Assembly (NCBI GenBank): GCA_050084515.1 | Contig: CM114273.1 | Span: 20,336,001-20,400,000, forward strand | Reading direction: 5' to 3' | Origin: Blasia pusilla | Lineage: Eukaryota; Marchantiophyta; Marchantiopsida; Blasiales | DNA: 64,000 nt | In this document: positions 48,251 to 57,837 of the stretch, in pieces | Numbering within the stretch: the first letter of the stretch is position 1 | How the letters are laid out: each line of letters starts with the position of its first letter | Position numbers and translations under genes: made by a program | Notes under the pieces: generated by a model | Told to the model about the DNA's origin: nothing | Database searches by the model: none | What the model saw: the letters and a program-made list of their open reading frames with translations, nothing else

Positions 48251-49330
48251 AATAGGCACCATAGATGTAGATGATTTCATCCAAGAGTTCAACACATGGT
48301 GTGATTCCTAAGCCTCTACGTAAAACAATCCTTTCATGGCATGGAAGGGTTTGTTCCAACATTTAGAGGGTCCTCAGATGGATGACCACATGGAGTTCCG
48401 GTCTTTACGTTTAGTAGAGATCAATGCCTGGAGGATGTATTGGGCTCCAGGGTATGTGTTCACTAGTGGTCCCGAGGCGTATGATGGGATGGTGAGAGGA
48501 GAGAGACCTTCGCCATCAGCCCGGGGACTAGATGGAGATGATGGCAGTGAGGGCGGTGAGGTAGCAAAGACCTCTCCTCGTAAAGTGCCATCCAATTTCA
48601 ATCTTACAGTGGAGTTCTTTTGACAATTGGGGAGGAGCTACCAAGATGTGCGAATCGACAAGCTGAAGAGTCTACAAGAGTTTCAACGGGGATCGGATGA
48701 CAGTGTGAGAGAGGCATTCATATGCATGTGGTGACTAATCATTGCCATATATGGAGTGATTGAGGAAAATTCAGTGCAATATTGGTACGGAGTGTTGGAC
48801 CAAGAGCTACTAAGGAGAGTTCGAGATGCGATGTTGCTTCACACGACGAAGCCCATATTCAAGATGGTCTTTGAGTTGGCTGAGCGGGTTGAGCTCAACA
48901 TGAGTGAGGAGCTGGTGGTGACCACAAGATTTTCATAGGATTCAACGGATCGACGCGTAGGAGCAGTCCTACTAGTGCCCCAACATGCACCAATACAAAG
49001 AGAGCGGGTCGGTGGGCCCATAGAGCAAGACAGGTATCGTGATCCAATAAGGCAACAGCCCGTACCAACATATGTTACCCAAAAGGGACCAAGGATAGCT
49101 TGTTGGATGTGTGGTGGGCCCTATAAGCACAGGGACTGCCCATAGCATGGTAGAGGCCCAAAGGTATCTCTGATTGCTGAAGAGAGGTGTGGTTGAGATC
49201 AGCCCATATGAGGGAACCAATGGGCGACACGCTAGGGTTCCCTAGTTTTTTACATTGTCTGAAGCACTTCATACACTGTCGATGGTGCTTAGACGATGAT
49301 TAGTGCCCATAGGTGAGGTAGGTGCGTCAA
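48251..49330 (+). pseudogene. Copy E: gag
   Basis: Broken frames give MAWKGLFQHLEGPQMDDHME (48336), YWAPGYVFTSGPEAYDGMV, then a gag core, with FELAERVELNMSEELVVTTR at about 48870. The core pattern (Phe-Gln-Arg-x-Ser-Asp-Asp-Ser-x-Arg-Glu-Ala-Phe) is the retrotransposon gag helix bundle. In-frame stops and frameshifts are scattered. Confidence 0.75.
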
Positions 49331-50369
49331 TGTCACAAGGAGTTAGAGAGACGACTCCTATGCCTGCTCAGGTTGAGCCAGTGTTAACCACCTTGTTGGA
49401 GGTGGTCACTAGGGTGAGCCAGACTACATTGTTTTCTACCATGGAGTTATAAAAATTGGGAGTCAAACCAGCGGAGGGGTTCCGGCTCGCCACCCATTGT
49501 ATGAGTGTAGAGTGGTGGACCTGCCCTTAGAGCATGTGCTCAGGACATCCCCAACTCAATCATGGCAAGTTGCAGTGACAAAATTGGTAGATATTTTAGC
49601 TAGGTCGGTGATAGGGCAAGCCATAGTGACACCAAGTATGGTGTTGTTGGAGTGTTTTGCTTGGTTAGGCCCATAAGTACGGTGGACCACCCGCAATGTG
49701 TCCTACTTGATTTGCTAGGGAAGGCGGAGTGTTTGGCGTTGGGGTTACGGAAAGGCGATATTGAGCATTTTCCCTTTTCAATACATACCTGTATTGAGGG
49801 CGTGTCACCCACGTAGTACATGAATCAACAAGAGTTAGTGATTAGACTCCAACCAAATCATGAGTTGGATAGTGCGATGGTGCGCACTTGAACGATTACG
49901 ACACCTGCATAGTCGTATGATTGTTGGTAGGAAGTACGGTCTTCTACCCCCTTGGTTTAATCTTGGATTTTTGGGAGGAGACGATTTCTTATCAGCCAAG
50001 GTGGTGATCAAGTGATAGACAAGTGAGCCATTTACCGATGTTGTTTGCAAGGTGTAGTGGTGGTCAACCACTTAACGATACGGTGATGACGTTGGCAATA
50101 TTCGCATGTGGTGTAAGTTGACCATAAAAGTTGTTGGAAAGGAGCACCCATGGAGAGGAAATCCCGGAGCGGATAGTTCGATGGAGAGACATGCAAGGGT
50201 GGGTGTCTCTTCCCATGGTATGGAGATCTCTGTATCGTTTTTGGTTACAAGCGTTGAGTTGCAGACAAGCTTGTTAGGCAAGTGAGGAGGTGTGTCTATA
50301 TCTTGGAGCAGACATAGTCATGTGACAGTCATGCTCTTGGAGTGGAGACTTGATATTTTTGGATACCAC
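49331..50369 (+). pseudogene. Copy E: linker and protease region, heavily decayed
   Basis: Around 49505-49660 the DNA matches copy A 52265-52400 (the VVDLPLEHVL-like stretch). No clear Asp-Ser/Thr-Gly protease site can be read, so the copy is recognised by colinearity with copy A only. Confidence 0.5.
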
Positions 50370-50450
50370 ACCAGTTATGTGACAACGTCTAAAGGAGGGT
50401 ACGAGAGTGTTAGATCTGTTTACAGGGATAAAGGCACCGACGATGCTAGA
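50370..50450 (+). pseudogene. Copy E: relic of methyltransferase motif I region
   Basis: GGATACCACACC (about 50376) is followed by GAGGGT and GAGTGTTAGATCTGTTTAC, colinear with copy A 53148-53206, where the motif I coding GTGTTAGATCTCTTTGGAGG lies. The glycines are lost. The rest of the domain is deleted up to the element's 3' end. Confidence 0.6.
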
Positions 50451-50483
50451 TGTGTATAGATTAGTAGATCATGTTAGATAGAT

Positions 50484-50587
50484 ATGTGTGTGCTATCTGG
50501 AGTTAAAGGGACCCTACTGCCAAGTGGGGGGCTCTTGTGCGGTCTAGGTGTATATGCACGAGTGGACCGACCCATGCGTTGGGAAGA
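50484..50587 (+). mobile_element. Copy E: polypurine tract and first bases of its terminal segment
   Basis: CTATCTGGAGTTAAAGGGACC followed by AGTGGGGGG (about 50524-50531) is the same pre-polypurine phrase as before the R segments of copies A, B and C. Then comes a short terminal segment with GAGTGGACCGACCC and GTTGGGAAGAT, matched on the minus strand near 8530-8560. At about 50588 it switches to gag of copy A. Confidence 0.65.
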
Positions 50588-51237
50588 TAACATGGAATGG
50601 TATGTTCCAGCATTTAGAGGGGGCGCCCATGGACGATAACCATGAGTTCTCTCAGAGATATGCATGTGAGATCGAGGCGTGGAGGCTCTACTATGACCCA
50701 CATTATGTGTCATGGACGGAGCCGTTCCCAGATGAGGAGGAGGAGTCAGGAAAGGCTCACGCCTCTTCCACTAGTGACGTTTTAGGAGGAGTCACTCGCA
50801 CGGGAGCAGTTGCACCGTCTAGTCGGGTTCGTCCCAGGTTCAACCCTGTGGTTGAGTTATTTGCTGAGTTGAGGGCGAGCTACCAGGGGGTACTGACGGA
50901 GAAGTTGCGGAGCATCCACGACTTCCAGAGGCGCCCGGGTGAGAGTTTGCGTGAGGCTTACACTCGCTTGCGCCGGTTGATCAACGTCACTCAGGGGGTG
51001 ACAGAGGCTCAGGCTATCCAGTCATGGTACGCGATCTTTGGACCGGACCTGCGGACACGGAGTGCGGGAGGGGTGCTTCTTATCAACACCTCCCCACGTT
51101 GAGAGATGTTTTAGGACCGCCAAGAACATTGAGCGCAACATGGCGGAGGAGAGCGTAGCCACCATGGGTTCTAGGCGAGAGCGATCACGATTTATTGTCA
51201 CGCACCACCTGCGGCAAAGCAATGTGGACTCGAGATA
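50588..51237 (+). pseudogene. Copy A: gag
   Basis: Gag core of the methyltransferase-bearing Ty3 element. The frame from 50548 includes foreign terminal-segment sequence; true gag starts near WNGMFQHLEGAPMDD. Core helices follow: VELFAELRASYQGVLTEKLR, then FQRRPGESLREAYTRLRRLI and AQAIQSWYAIFGPDL. At about 51060 the reading shifts frame and continues as CFLSTPPHVERCFRTAKNI to a TAG at 51236. The first part of gag (about 30 residues seen in copy E) is missing. It would form the particle and bind RNA. Confidence 0.85.
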
Positions 51238-51339
51238 GGTCGACTGTGGCACCACGGGCCACAGTCGAGCTCAGGGAGAATACCGGGAGGCCGTGCCACA
51301 GAGACCTGCGCCTTCATATGCGGCTCAGCTGCAGCCGCC

Positions 51340-51560
51340 TACTATTACTTGTTGGTCATGTGGTGGAGCTCATCATCAGCGCGATTGCACTCGTCAGGAT
51401 CATGGACGTGTGCCTCAGCATGGAGGAGGAGATGGTGCTGCACCAAGAGGTTATCAGTGTGACTATTGTTAGAGGTATGGTCATACACGCGCCAGGTGTT
51501 TCAGTTTACATCCTGAGTTACGTCCGGACCGAGGGCCAGAGAGGGCACCAGATCGAGTAG
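51340..51560 (+). pseudogene. Copy A: two CCHC zinc knuckles of gag nucleocapsid
   Basis: In the same frame as the end of gag: CWSCGGAHHQRDC (51350; C-x2-C-x3-H-x4-C) and, about 40 residues on, a second C-x2-C-x4-H-x4-C knuckle (51458-51503) whose residue after the second Cys is now a TAG stop. Knuckles bind the element RNA. A Gly/Arg/Pro-rich linker follows. Confidence 0.85.
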
Positions 51561-52830
51561 CCGGTCCAGGTGGGCCTAGAGATCGTGCACCAGGTGGACC
51601 CGTTGGGGGACGAGGAGCTGGATTTGCCCAACAGGGTGGTGGAGCTACCCGTGGAGGAGGTAGAGTACCACCACCTAGACGCGTCGAGGGAGATGCCGGA
51701 CGTGAGGCTCGGATGGCTGCTCAGATACAACAGCTACAGGAGCAGATTGCCGCTATGGCATTGAGGTTACCCGATGCCGGATCCGTGGCATCGACATCAT
51801 ATGGAGCAGCCAGAGACATGGAGGATCCTGGATGGATGGGCGGGGTTGCCCAGATGGAGGCCGCCGCAGTTGTGACGCGTGGAGCAGCCGCAGAGTTGGA
51901 TCCACAGCGAGGGGAAGCCAGAAGACAGACTAGGCTTCCTCAGTCTTTCACATTGTCTGAAGCGATGAGGACCCCATCGATGGGTCCTCATCAAAGTTCC
52001 TGGAGAGTTGGTAATGTTGTTGGTGTGCAAGCACGGAGGGCGATGGGAGAAGCGAGTGCGACGACTCCTATTGTTGATGCTCAGGAGGGGCATGTGTCAA
52101 GCACGTTGTTGGGGGCGGCCACCGTTGTGTACCGCACTCCTTTATTTTCTGCTTCCGATGTTGTGACGTTGGGGGGTACGCCCGCCGAGGCTTTTCGGCT
52201 AGCCGCTTCACTATGTGAGCGCAGAGTTGGAGTTCTTGCATCACGTTCAGAGGTGATTGCAGAGGAGGTGATGGACCTGCCCTTGGAGCGGATGCTCGGG
52301 CCGTCCACGCCGATTCATGGCGGTGCGGTCGCTAGGATGGCGGAGATGCCCGCTAGACCCGCGATAGAGCGTGCCATGGCTTCTCCTTGTGTTGTGTTGC
52401 TAGATAAACGAGGAGAGGTCTTCCAGTTGGTGAGTCCTGGAGGTAGAGCTTTTAGTATGCATCGCGTCTTGTTGGATTGAGGAGCGCAACCCTTGATGTT
52501 GGGGAAAGCGTCATTCAGAGGATTGGGCTTAACGAGAGCCGATGTGGAGTGTTATCCATTTTGGATACAGACATCCTTGGATGGAGCGAGTACCACATAG
52601 TGTATCACCCGACAGGAGGTCGTGGTGAGGATTCGCCTGGGACATCCTACAGATGAGTCCGTGCTGCGCCAAGGCGATAGTGACTGATGCTGAGTCCTAC
52701 GACGTCTTGGTTGATGGAGCAGTGCTATACCCGATGGGGTTTTCCCTGGATTACTGGGAGGAGTCAGCGTCCTACAGACCAGGATGGCAGTCACGTGATG
52801 GGCGCCTAAGCTCATTACCCGTTTGATTCA
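51561..52830 (+). pseudogene. Copy A: linker and aspartic protease
   Basis: A 255-residue frame (51713-52480) contains a coiled segment AAQIQQLQEQIAAMALRL, a linker PQSFTLSEAMRTPS, and a protease lead-in RGEVFQLVSPGGRAFSMHRV. It ends at VLLD followed directly by TGA (52478-52480) and then GAQPLMLGKASFRG in the same frame. The active site of this protease family is Asp-Ser/Thr-Gly, so the stop replaces the residue between Asp and Gly. The protease would cut the polyprotein. A flap and C-terminal part (to about 52830) are frame-broken. Confidence 0.8.
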
Positions 52831-53042
52831 CAGGTGCAGTGATCGAGCAACGGCCAGGAGAGATGGCGACCTTAGCAGCATTTAGCAGTGCCATCACTTG
52901 GCCTAGTGATTTGATTGAGGGACATGTCCATGCAGAGGATACTCCCATTCCTGAAATTTCTATGGAGAGGAGTGTTATGGGAGCTGCATCATTCCGTGTA
53001 GGAGAGGTGTCGCTGTGGGGCTCGACTGAGGAGCTTCAATGA

Positions 53043-54165
53043 TTGGCAGATGAGCACGTGCAGACCGCGTGGAGCGAGGCGTTTGCACCAGAGCGTGACG
53101 GGTCTGAGGAACCCGAGGTAGCAGGGAGTGCTACGATGACACCCTTGGATACCACACCCATTGTGTGGTGTACCCCGGAGGAGGGTTTTCGAGTGTTAGA
53201 TCTCTTTGGAGGGATTAGCACCGGGTTAGGTGTTGTTTTGCAAGCATGAGTGCAAGTACAGCAGTACCTGTATGTGGAGAGTGATGATGTTGCGAGGCGC
53301 GTCTCACTATGACATGTGGCGCAATTACGTCTACGTTTTTCTTGACTTATTGTCTACGTCCGCAGTACAGGGGTACCAGAGTTCCCTACCAAGGGATATT
53401 TTGTTGTTGGGGGCGCAAGACTTAGAGCAGGTAGGGACCATTGATTTAGTCATTGTCGGTTGGCCATGTCAGGGCCAATCGAGTGCTATACGAGGCAACG
53501 GGTTGGCTGACACTCGGTCCAGGTTGTTTTGGGAGATGTTGAGGGTCTTACGGCAGTTGCACGAGCACCAGTCTCGTTCTCCAGCCTACATTCTGGAGAA
53601 TGTGCCGATCTTAGGAGACTCCAGGTCACAGGTGGTGACGAGTGCTCGTCAGGTGCGTGCCTGGATCGGCCCAACAATGTTCTTGGATGCGGCGAGTGTA
53701 GGTTCTAGGGCCCATCGCCCGCGTCTATGGTGGACCAACTTGGTGCCCCATGCGGTGTTATGGAGGGCGTATGCGAGAGTGGAGCGCCCCTCCTCTTTGT
53801 TAGTGGATTCCATTGTGGATCCAGATCGTCGATCACAGGCAGTGAGGCACGATGATCGACCACCGCCGATCGCGGGTCACAGGGTAGGCCGTGGGGCGCG
53901 CAGCCTTGCCCACGTTTGTGAGCTTTCCGCTTCCTATGCATACAAGGAGGCCGGTCCTGGCTTGGTTTGGGATGACCAGGTTCAGCGGTTGGTGGAGCCC
54001 ACGCCGACGAGAGAGAGCGAGCGATGGGATTTCCCACAGGAGTGATGGCAGTACCATCAGTGTCAGAGGCATCACGACGCCATGTCTTGGGTCAGGCGAT
54101 GGACCTGAATCGCTTGACATGGATCCTCGGCTTGGGAGTGGCTCAACAAAGTCGTATGAGATCGC
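53043..54165 (+). pseudogene. Copy A: cytosine-C5 DNA methyltransferase domain (DNMT) within the retrotransposon
   Basis: The motifs of a C5 cytosine methyltransferase are all present in canonical order. Motif I, VLDLFGGISTGLG (53190), binds SAM. Motif II, YLYVESDDVARRV, has the acidic Glu. Motif IV, VIVGWPCQGQS (53452), carries the catalytic Pro-Cys. Motif VI, YILENVPIL (53588), has Glu-Asn-Val; motif VIII is HRPRLWWTN (53714). Motif IX-X region, ERAMGFPTGV then RRHVLGQAMD (54015-54104), follows in a third frame. Between VIII and IX lies about 100 residues for target recognition. The style of II, VIII and IX is closest to DNMT3/DRM-type enzymes; PCQ is as in DNMT1-like and bacterial enzymes. 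The copy is broken: TGA at 53247-53249 and 53310-53312, a frameshift in a T-run at 53336-53340 and another in the GA-run near 54013-54022. It sits between protease and reverse transcriptase. No PWWP, ADD, BAH or chromo module is seen. Confidence 0.9.
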
Positions 54166-54695
54166 GACATATCACAATGTTTGCGTTGGTGAGCCCCATG
54201 CCTACCGAGACGGTGGAGGCGTGGGTGGGGCGAGACCCGAGGAGATCTACGCACCGGGGAGATCTAGAGAGACACCCTTGGACTTCTTGGGATGTTTTGA
54301 AGGTACGCAAGGAGATGATAGCCACAAAGATCGGCGTGGTTTTGGCAATGCACGTGGAGGAGATCGAGTTTGCGATTGGTCGCAAGAGAGCGGCCGAAAG
54401 TGTTGTTGTTCGAGACGGGGTTGCACCATAGCAAACCACCGATACCGCGGGAGAGTCCTACCGTAGTCACGATGGAGACTTGGGAGCCGATATGGGCCCT
54501 AAGTTGAGGAGGAGAGCGGCGCCGAATACATCAATTCCTCGGGAGTTATAGGAGCGCTGCGTTTAGCATGGAGGATTTGGGTACGCTGAAGGGACCGGGA
54601 TCCGCATTGAGTTGTTGAGTGATATGCCGATCTCGAGCGACCCTACAGTACAAAGATGATATGGAGAGGGCTCTGATTTAGGTAGGAGCCAGGAC
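54166..54695 (+). pseudogene. Copy A: linker from methyltransferase to reverse transcriptase
   Basis: Continues the frame after motif X to a TAG at 54429-54431 (TAIGRKRAA-like basic stretch, EIEFAIGRKRAAESVVVRDG). Then comes a decayed lead-in to reverse transcriptase (54490-54695). It is conserved as DNA in the fragment at 46881-47340. Confidence 0.6.
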
Positions 54696-55390
54696 TTGGT
54701 CGGAGCAGGACTAGTGGAGATGTCGCATGGGGAGTATGCATCTGCCACTGTCATGCCCGCCAAGAAGGATGTGCATGGCAACTGGACGGATAGGCGGATG
54801 TGTTACCGACCTATCAATCGGCAGACGAAGTCCGATAGGTATGCCATGCCCACCCCTGAGGAGATCTTTGATGCGATTGGTCACGCAAAGGTCTTCAGTT
54901 CATTGGATTTGCGAGCCGGATACCATCACCTGCCTATCAGATTGGAGGATAGGCAGAAGACGGCATTTTGGGGCATCAATCCTCACGGGAAGGATTGTTT
55001 GTACCAGTGGCGGTTCTTACCATTTGGGTTAAAGAACGCCCCGGCTGAGTTTCAGAGGGTCATGGATAGGATCTTGGCTGGTCTGGATTTTTCTAGGTGT
55101 TATATTGATGACATCGTAGTCTTTAGCGCCACGGTTGAGGAGCATGAGCAACATCTAGAGGAGGTGTTTCGACGATTGCAATTACATGGGCTGAAGCTAC
55201 ATCCAGGCAAGTGCAAGTTCTTCTACGACCAAATTGATTACTTGGGTCATACGATATACCCCGGGGGCCTTGGTGTTCAGCAGACGAAGGTAGAGTCTAT
55301 CTCACGCATTCCACGCCCTACAGATGTGAGCCGTGTTCGCGCATTCATGGGATTGGCGAACTTCTATCGGCGATACGTCAAGGGATTGAT
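54696..55390 (+). pseudogene. Copy A: reverse transcriptase
   Basis: A 237-residue frame with typical Ty3/gypsy motifs: DRRMCYRPINRQTKSDRYAM, FSSLDLRAGYHHLPI (catalytic Asp of motif A), KTAFWG, QWRFLPFGLKNAPAEFQRVM (motif B) and CYIDDIVVFSATVEEHEQHL (Tyr-x-Asp-Asp). It ends with FMGLANFYRRYVKG. All catalytic residues are intact; a frameshift near 55386 leads to the RNase H frame. It copies element RNA into DNA. Confidence 0.95.
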
Positions 55391-56010
55391 TCGATTATGG
55401 AAGCCCTGACCTTGCTGACCAAGGTGGATCACGAGTGGCGATGGGGGGATGAGCAGAGCGAGCATTTCGATTGCTCAGCGAAGTTGACATCCGCACCCAT
55501 CTTGAGGAGACCGATCAGGGGGCGTCCTTTCGAGTTGCACACAGATTGGAGCATGTTGGGGCTTGGAGCGGTGCTCACCCAGCATGATGATGAGGGTAGA
55601 GAGTTCGTGGTGGCTTACGCTAGCCGCTCGAAAAACGCTGCAGAGGCGAAGTACAGCTCGTATGAGGGTGAGTGCTTGGCTGCGGTGTGGGCTGTCGTGT
55701 ATTTCAGGTGTTACTTATTCGGCAACCCCTTTACCATCATCACTGATCATCAACCACTGAAGTGGTTGATGGAGTCCGACAAGCTTACAGGGAAGCTTGC
55801 GAGAGGGGCTCTGTTGTTGCAGGAGTATGATTTTGAGGTGGTACATAGACCTGGGACACTCAACCAGGATGCAGATGGGTTGAGTCGTAACCCATGCCCG
55901 AATCAGCGAGATGCTACTGGAGCTCAATGGCATGGAGAGAGTGATGAGGAGTCGGTGCCAGGATGGCATGCGTCAGCCTATTTAGGCATGTTGGCTATGG
56001 AGAGCCAGAA
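55391..56010 (+). pseudogene. Copy A: RNase H
   Basis: From LTKVDHEWRWGDEQSEHFD through FELHTDWSMLGLGAVLTQHD (first catalytic Asp), SSYEGECLAAVWAV (Glu), IITDHQPLKWLME (Asp) to NQDADGLSRNPC (last Asp). All four acidic residues are present. It continues in the same frame into the integrase. Confidence 0.93.
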
Positions 56011-57182
56011 TGTGGAGACTTTGATGCCGAGGTCTAGTGGAGAGTCCTTGGATCCCGAGGCCAGTGAGGACACGACAAGTGGCCGAGATATTCATGATGA
56101 TGGAGTAGTCTTGGAGTACCTTTGTACTGGCAGCGTTGCGAGTACCATGGATGCTAGAGAGCGGGATCGGATCCTACAGCGGGCTAGACGGTTCCGTTGG
56201 GAGGGGACACATGTTTTGAGGGTTTGGGAGGATGGCAGAGTACACGTAGTGCCGCATCCTTCGCAGAGAGCACGACTAGTGCAGCATGCCGACGAGGAGT
56301 TGGGTCACTTTGGGGTGAAGCGGACGTACAGCTTGCTCAGATTCAGTATTGGTGGCGAGGCATGCAGATCGCGTTCGGCGATTTGTTGCCAGGTGCATGG
56401 TGTGTGATCGGGTCCGAGCATCGTTCAATGCTCCGACTCCACAGTTGCATCCATTACCGATCATGGGCTTAGGGTATAGATGGAGTTTGGATTTTGTAGG
56501 ACCTTTGCCCTTGACGGAGCGTCACAGTCGTTATGTGTTGGTGATGGTCGAGCACTTCTCAAAGTGGATCGAGTTGGTTGCATTGCCTGACAAAGCGAGT
56601 GAGGGAGTAGCTTATGCCTTCCTTGACAAAGTGCTGAGTCATTATGGCGTACCGGCTGAGGTATTGACAGACCAGGGTACCGAGTTTCGCGGTGAGTTCC
56701 AGGCCTTGTGTGATCAGGCACTGATCGACCACCGCACGACTTCGCGAGATCATCCCGAGGTGGATGGATTAGCGGAGAGAGTTGTGCAGATGGTGAAGAG
56801 GGGTTTATGCAAGTATGGCTTGCAGAGAGGTCACCTAGGAGATTGGGACCTCCAGTTGCCATGGTTGGCGATGGGATACAGATTCAGCAGACAGACATCC
56901 TTAGCGTCTTTTTCACCGTACTTGCTACTTTATGGCCGAGAGCCAGATTTACCTGCGGCCATTCGTCGAGATGCTGGTGAGGTGCTGGACCTTGATGACC
57001 CAGATGTATGGGTGCGAGCATGTTCTCAGAGGGCTGAGTTATTTCGGAGAGTGATGCCCATGGCGTTCGAGAACTTGGCGATTGCACAACATCGGGATAC
57101 GTTGAGGTATGCGACTATTCGGGGTGGTGGTTATCGACCAACTATCCGGAGGTTTCATCAGGGAGATTATGTCTACTTGTAG
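56011..57182 (+). pseudogene. Copy A: integrase
   Basis: The zinc-binding N-terminus has HADEELGHFGVKRTYSLL, and after frame slips between 56330 and 56370 ARCMVCDRVRA completes the His2-Cys2 site. The core has WSLDFVGPLPL (first Asp), VLTDQGTEFRGEF (second Asp) and HPEVDGLAERVVQ (Glu). A tail follows: LLYGREPDLPAAIRR, then RRFHQGDYVYL. A TAG at 57180-57182 cuts the frame where copies B and C read CAG. Integrase joins the DNA copy to the chromosome; its tail in this family carries a PHD finger. Confidence 0.92.
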
Positions 57183-57530
57183 CAGATGGCACCGACGAGG
57201 TTGGATGTGATTGCAGGGTGCACTATCCTGAGAGTGTGTGACATTTTGCCATCGGATGTTCTCTTGCTGGAGGGACGCGATGGTATGGTATGGAAGGACC
57301 ATGTGCGTAATTGTGCGCCATGTCACCTTCCTAACATTGATGGTACAGTAGATCCGAGCTTAGCAATAGTTCCTGCAGGCTTGCGTTGTATGTTGTGTGG
57401 TTCTGCCTGTGGTGCGGCCACAATGCTAGTCTGTGATGGGTGTTCGAGAGGATGGCATATGGCATGTTTGACGCCACCTCTCACTAGGGTTCCTCATGGA
57501 CGATGGATGTGTCCCATATGTACATAGAGT
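57183..57530 (+). pseudogene. Copy A: integrase tail with C-terminal PHD finger
   Basis: Same frame, after the TAG. First a linker (DGMVWKDHVRNCAPCHLPN), then a PHD zinc finger: CMLCG, 11 residues, CDGC, 4 residues, H, 2 residues, C (VCDGCSRGWHMAC), then GRWMCPICT and a stop. Spacing fits C4-H-C3 with the Trp two residues before the seventh Cys that packs the fold. PHD fingers usually read histone H3 tails. Many plant Ty3 elements carry a chromodomain at this place, so a PHD finger could play the same targeting role; that is inference. Confidence 0.9.
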
Positions 57531-57707
57531 AGGTAGTTCTACATTCCGACTTCTGTCTGTGACATGGATGACAAGGAGGCGACTAACGATGGGGCCACAT
57601 GAGCACCCGACCTTCTTGCTCTTAGCGTCCGAGAGATGTATGTCATGGTAGGTAGGGATAGATGGCTATCTGGAGTTAGAGGGACCTAACCACCAGCTAG
57701 GGGGGCG
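57531..57707 (+). mobile_element. Copy A: 3' untranslated region and polypurine tract
   Basis: Noncoding. Contains the family phrase CTATCTGGAGTTAGAGGGACC and the purine run AGGGGGGCG (57699-57707) immediately before the R segment; such a tract primes plus-strand synthesis. Confidence 0.7.
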
Positions 57708-57835
57708 ATTGGAGATATTTTGGTACTTCTTGTCTCGTTGTTTGGATGCCATGAGTTAGCATGGGATCATGCGTGTTTGTGTGTGTGTTCGGTGACAGCG
57801 ATGTATGTTGTGTAGCGATGTGTATGCGCACGATA
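57708..57835 (+). repeat. 128-bp LTR-tail segment (R) of copy A
   Basis: ATTGGAGATATTTTGGTACT to GCGCACGATA. Essentially identical to the last part of the LTR at 58351-58461, apart from a deletion of about 15 bp in the latter and one base at the end. Two bases (GC) separate it from the following TGTCAC. Confidence 0.9.
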
Positions 57836-57837
57836 GC

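Noticed and set aside
52130-53040. Considered whether the methyltransferase is a host gene interrupted by retroelements.
   Set aside because: Element coding flanks it on both sides in the same orientation, no introns are seen, and copy E shows the same neighbourhood.
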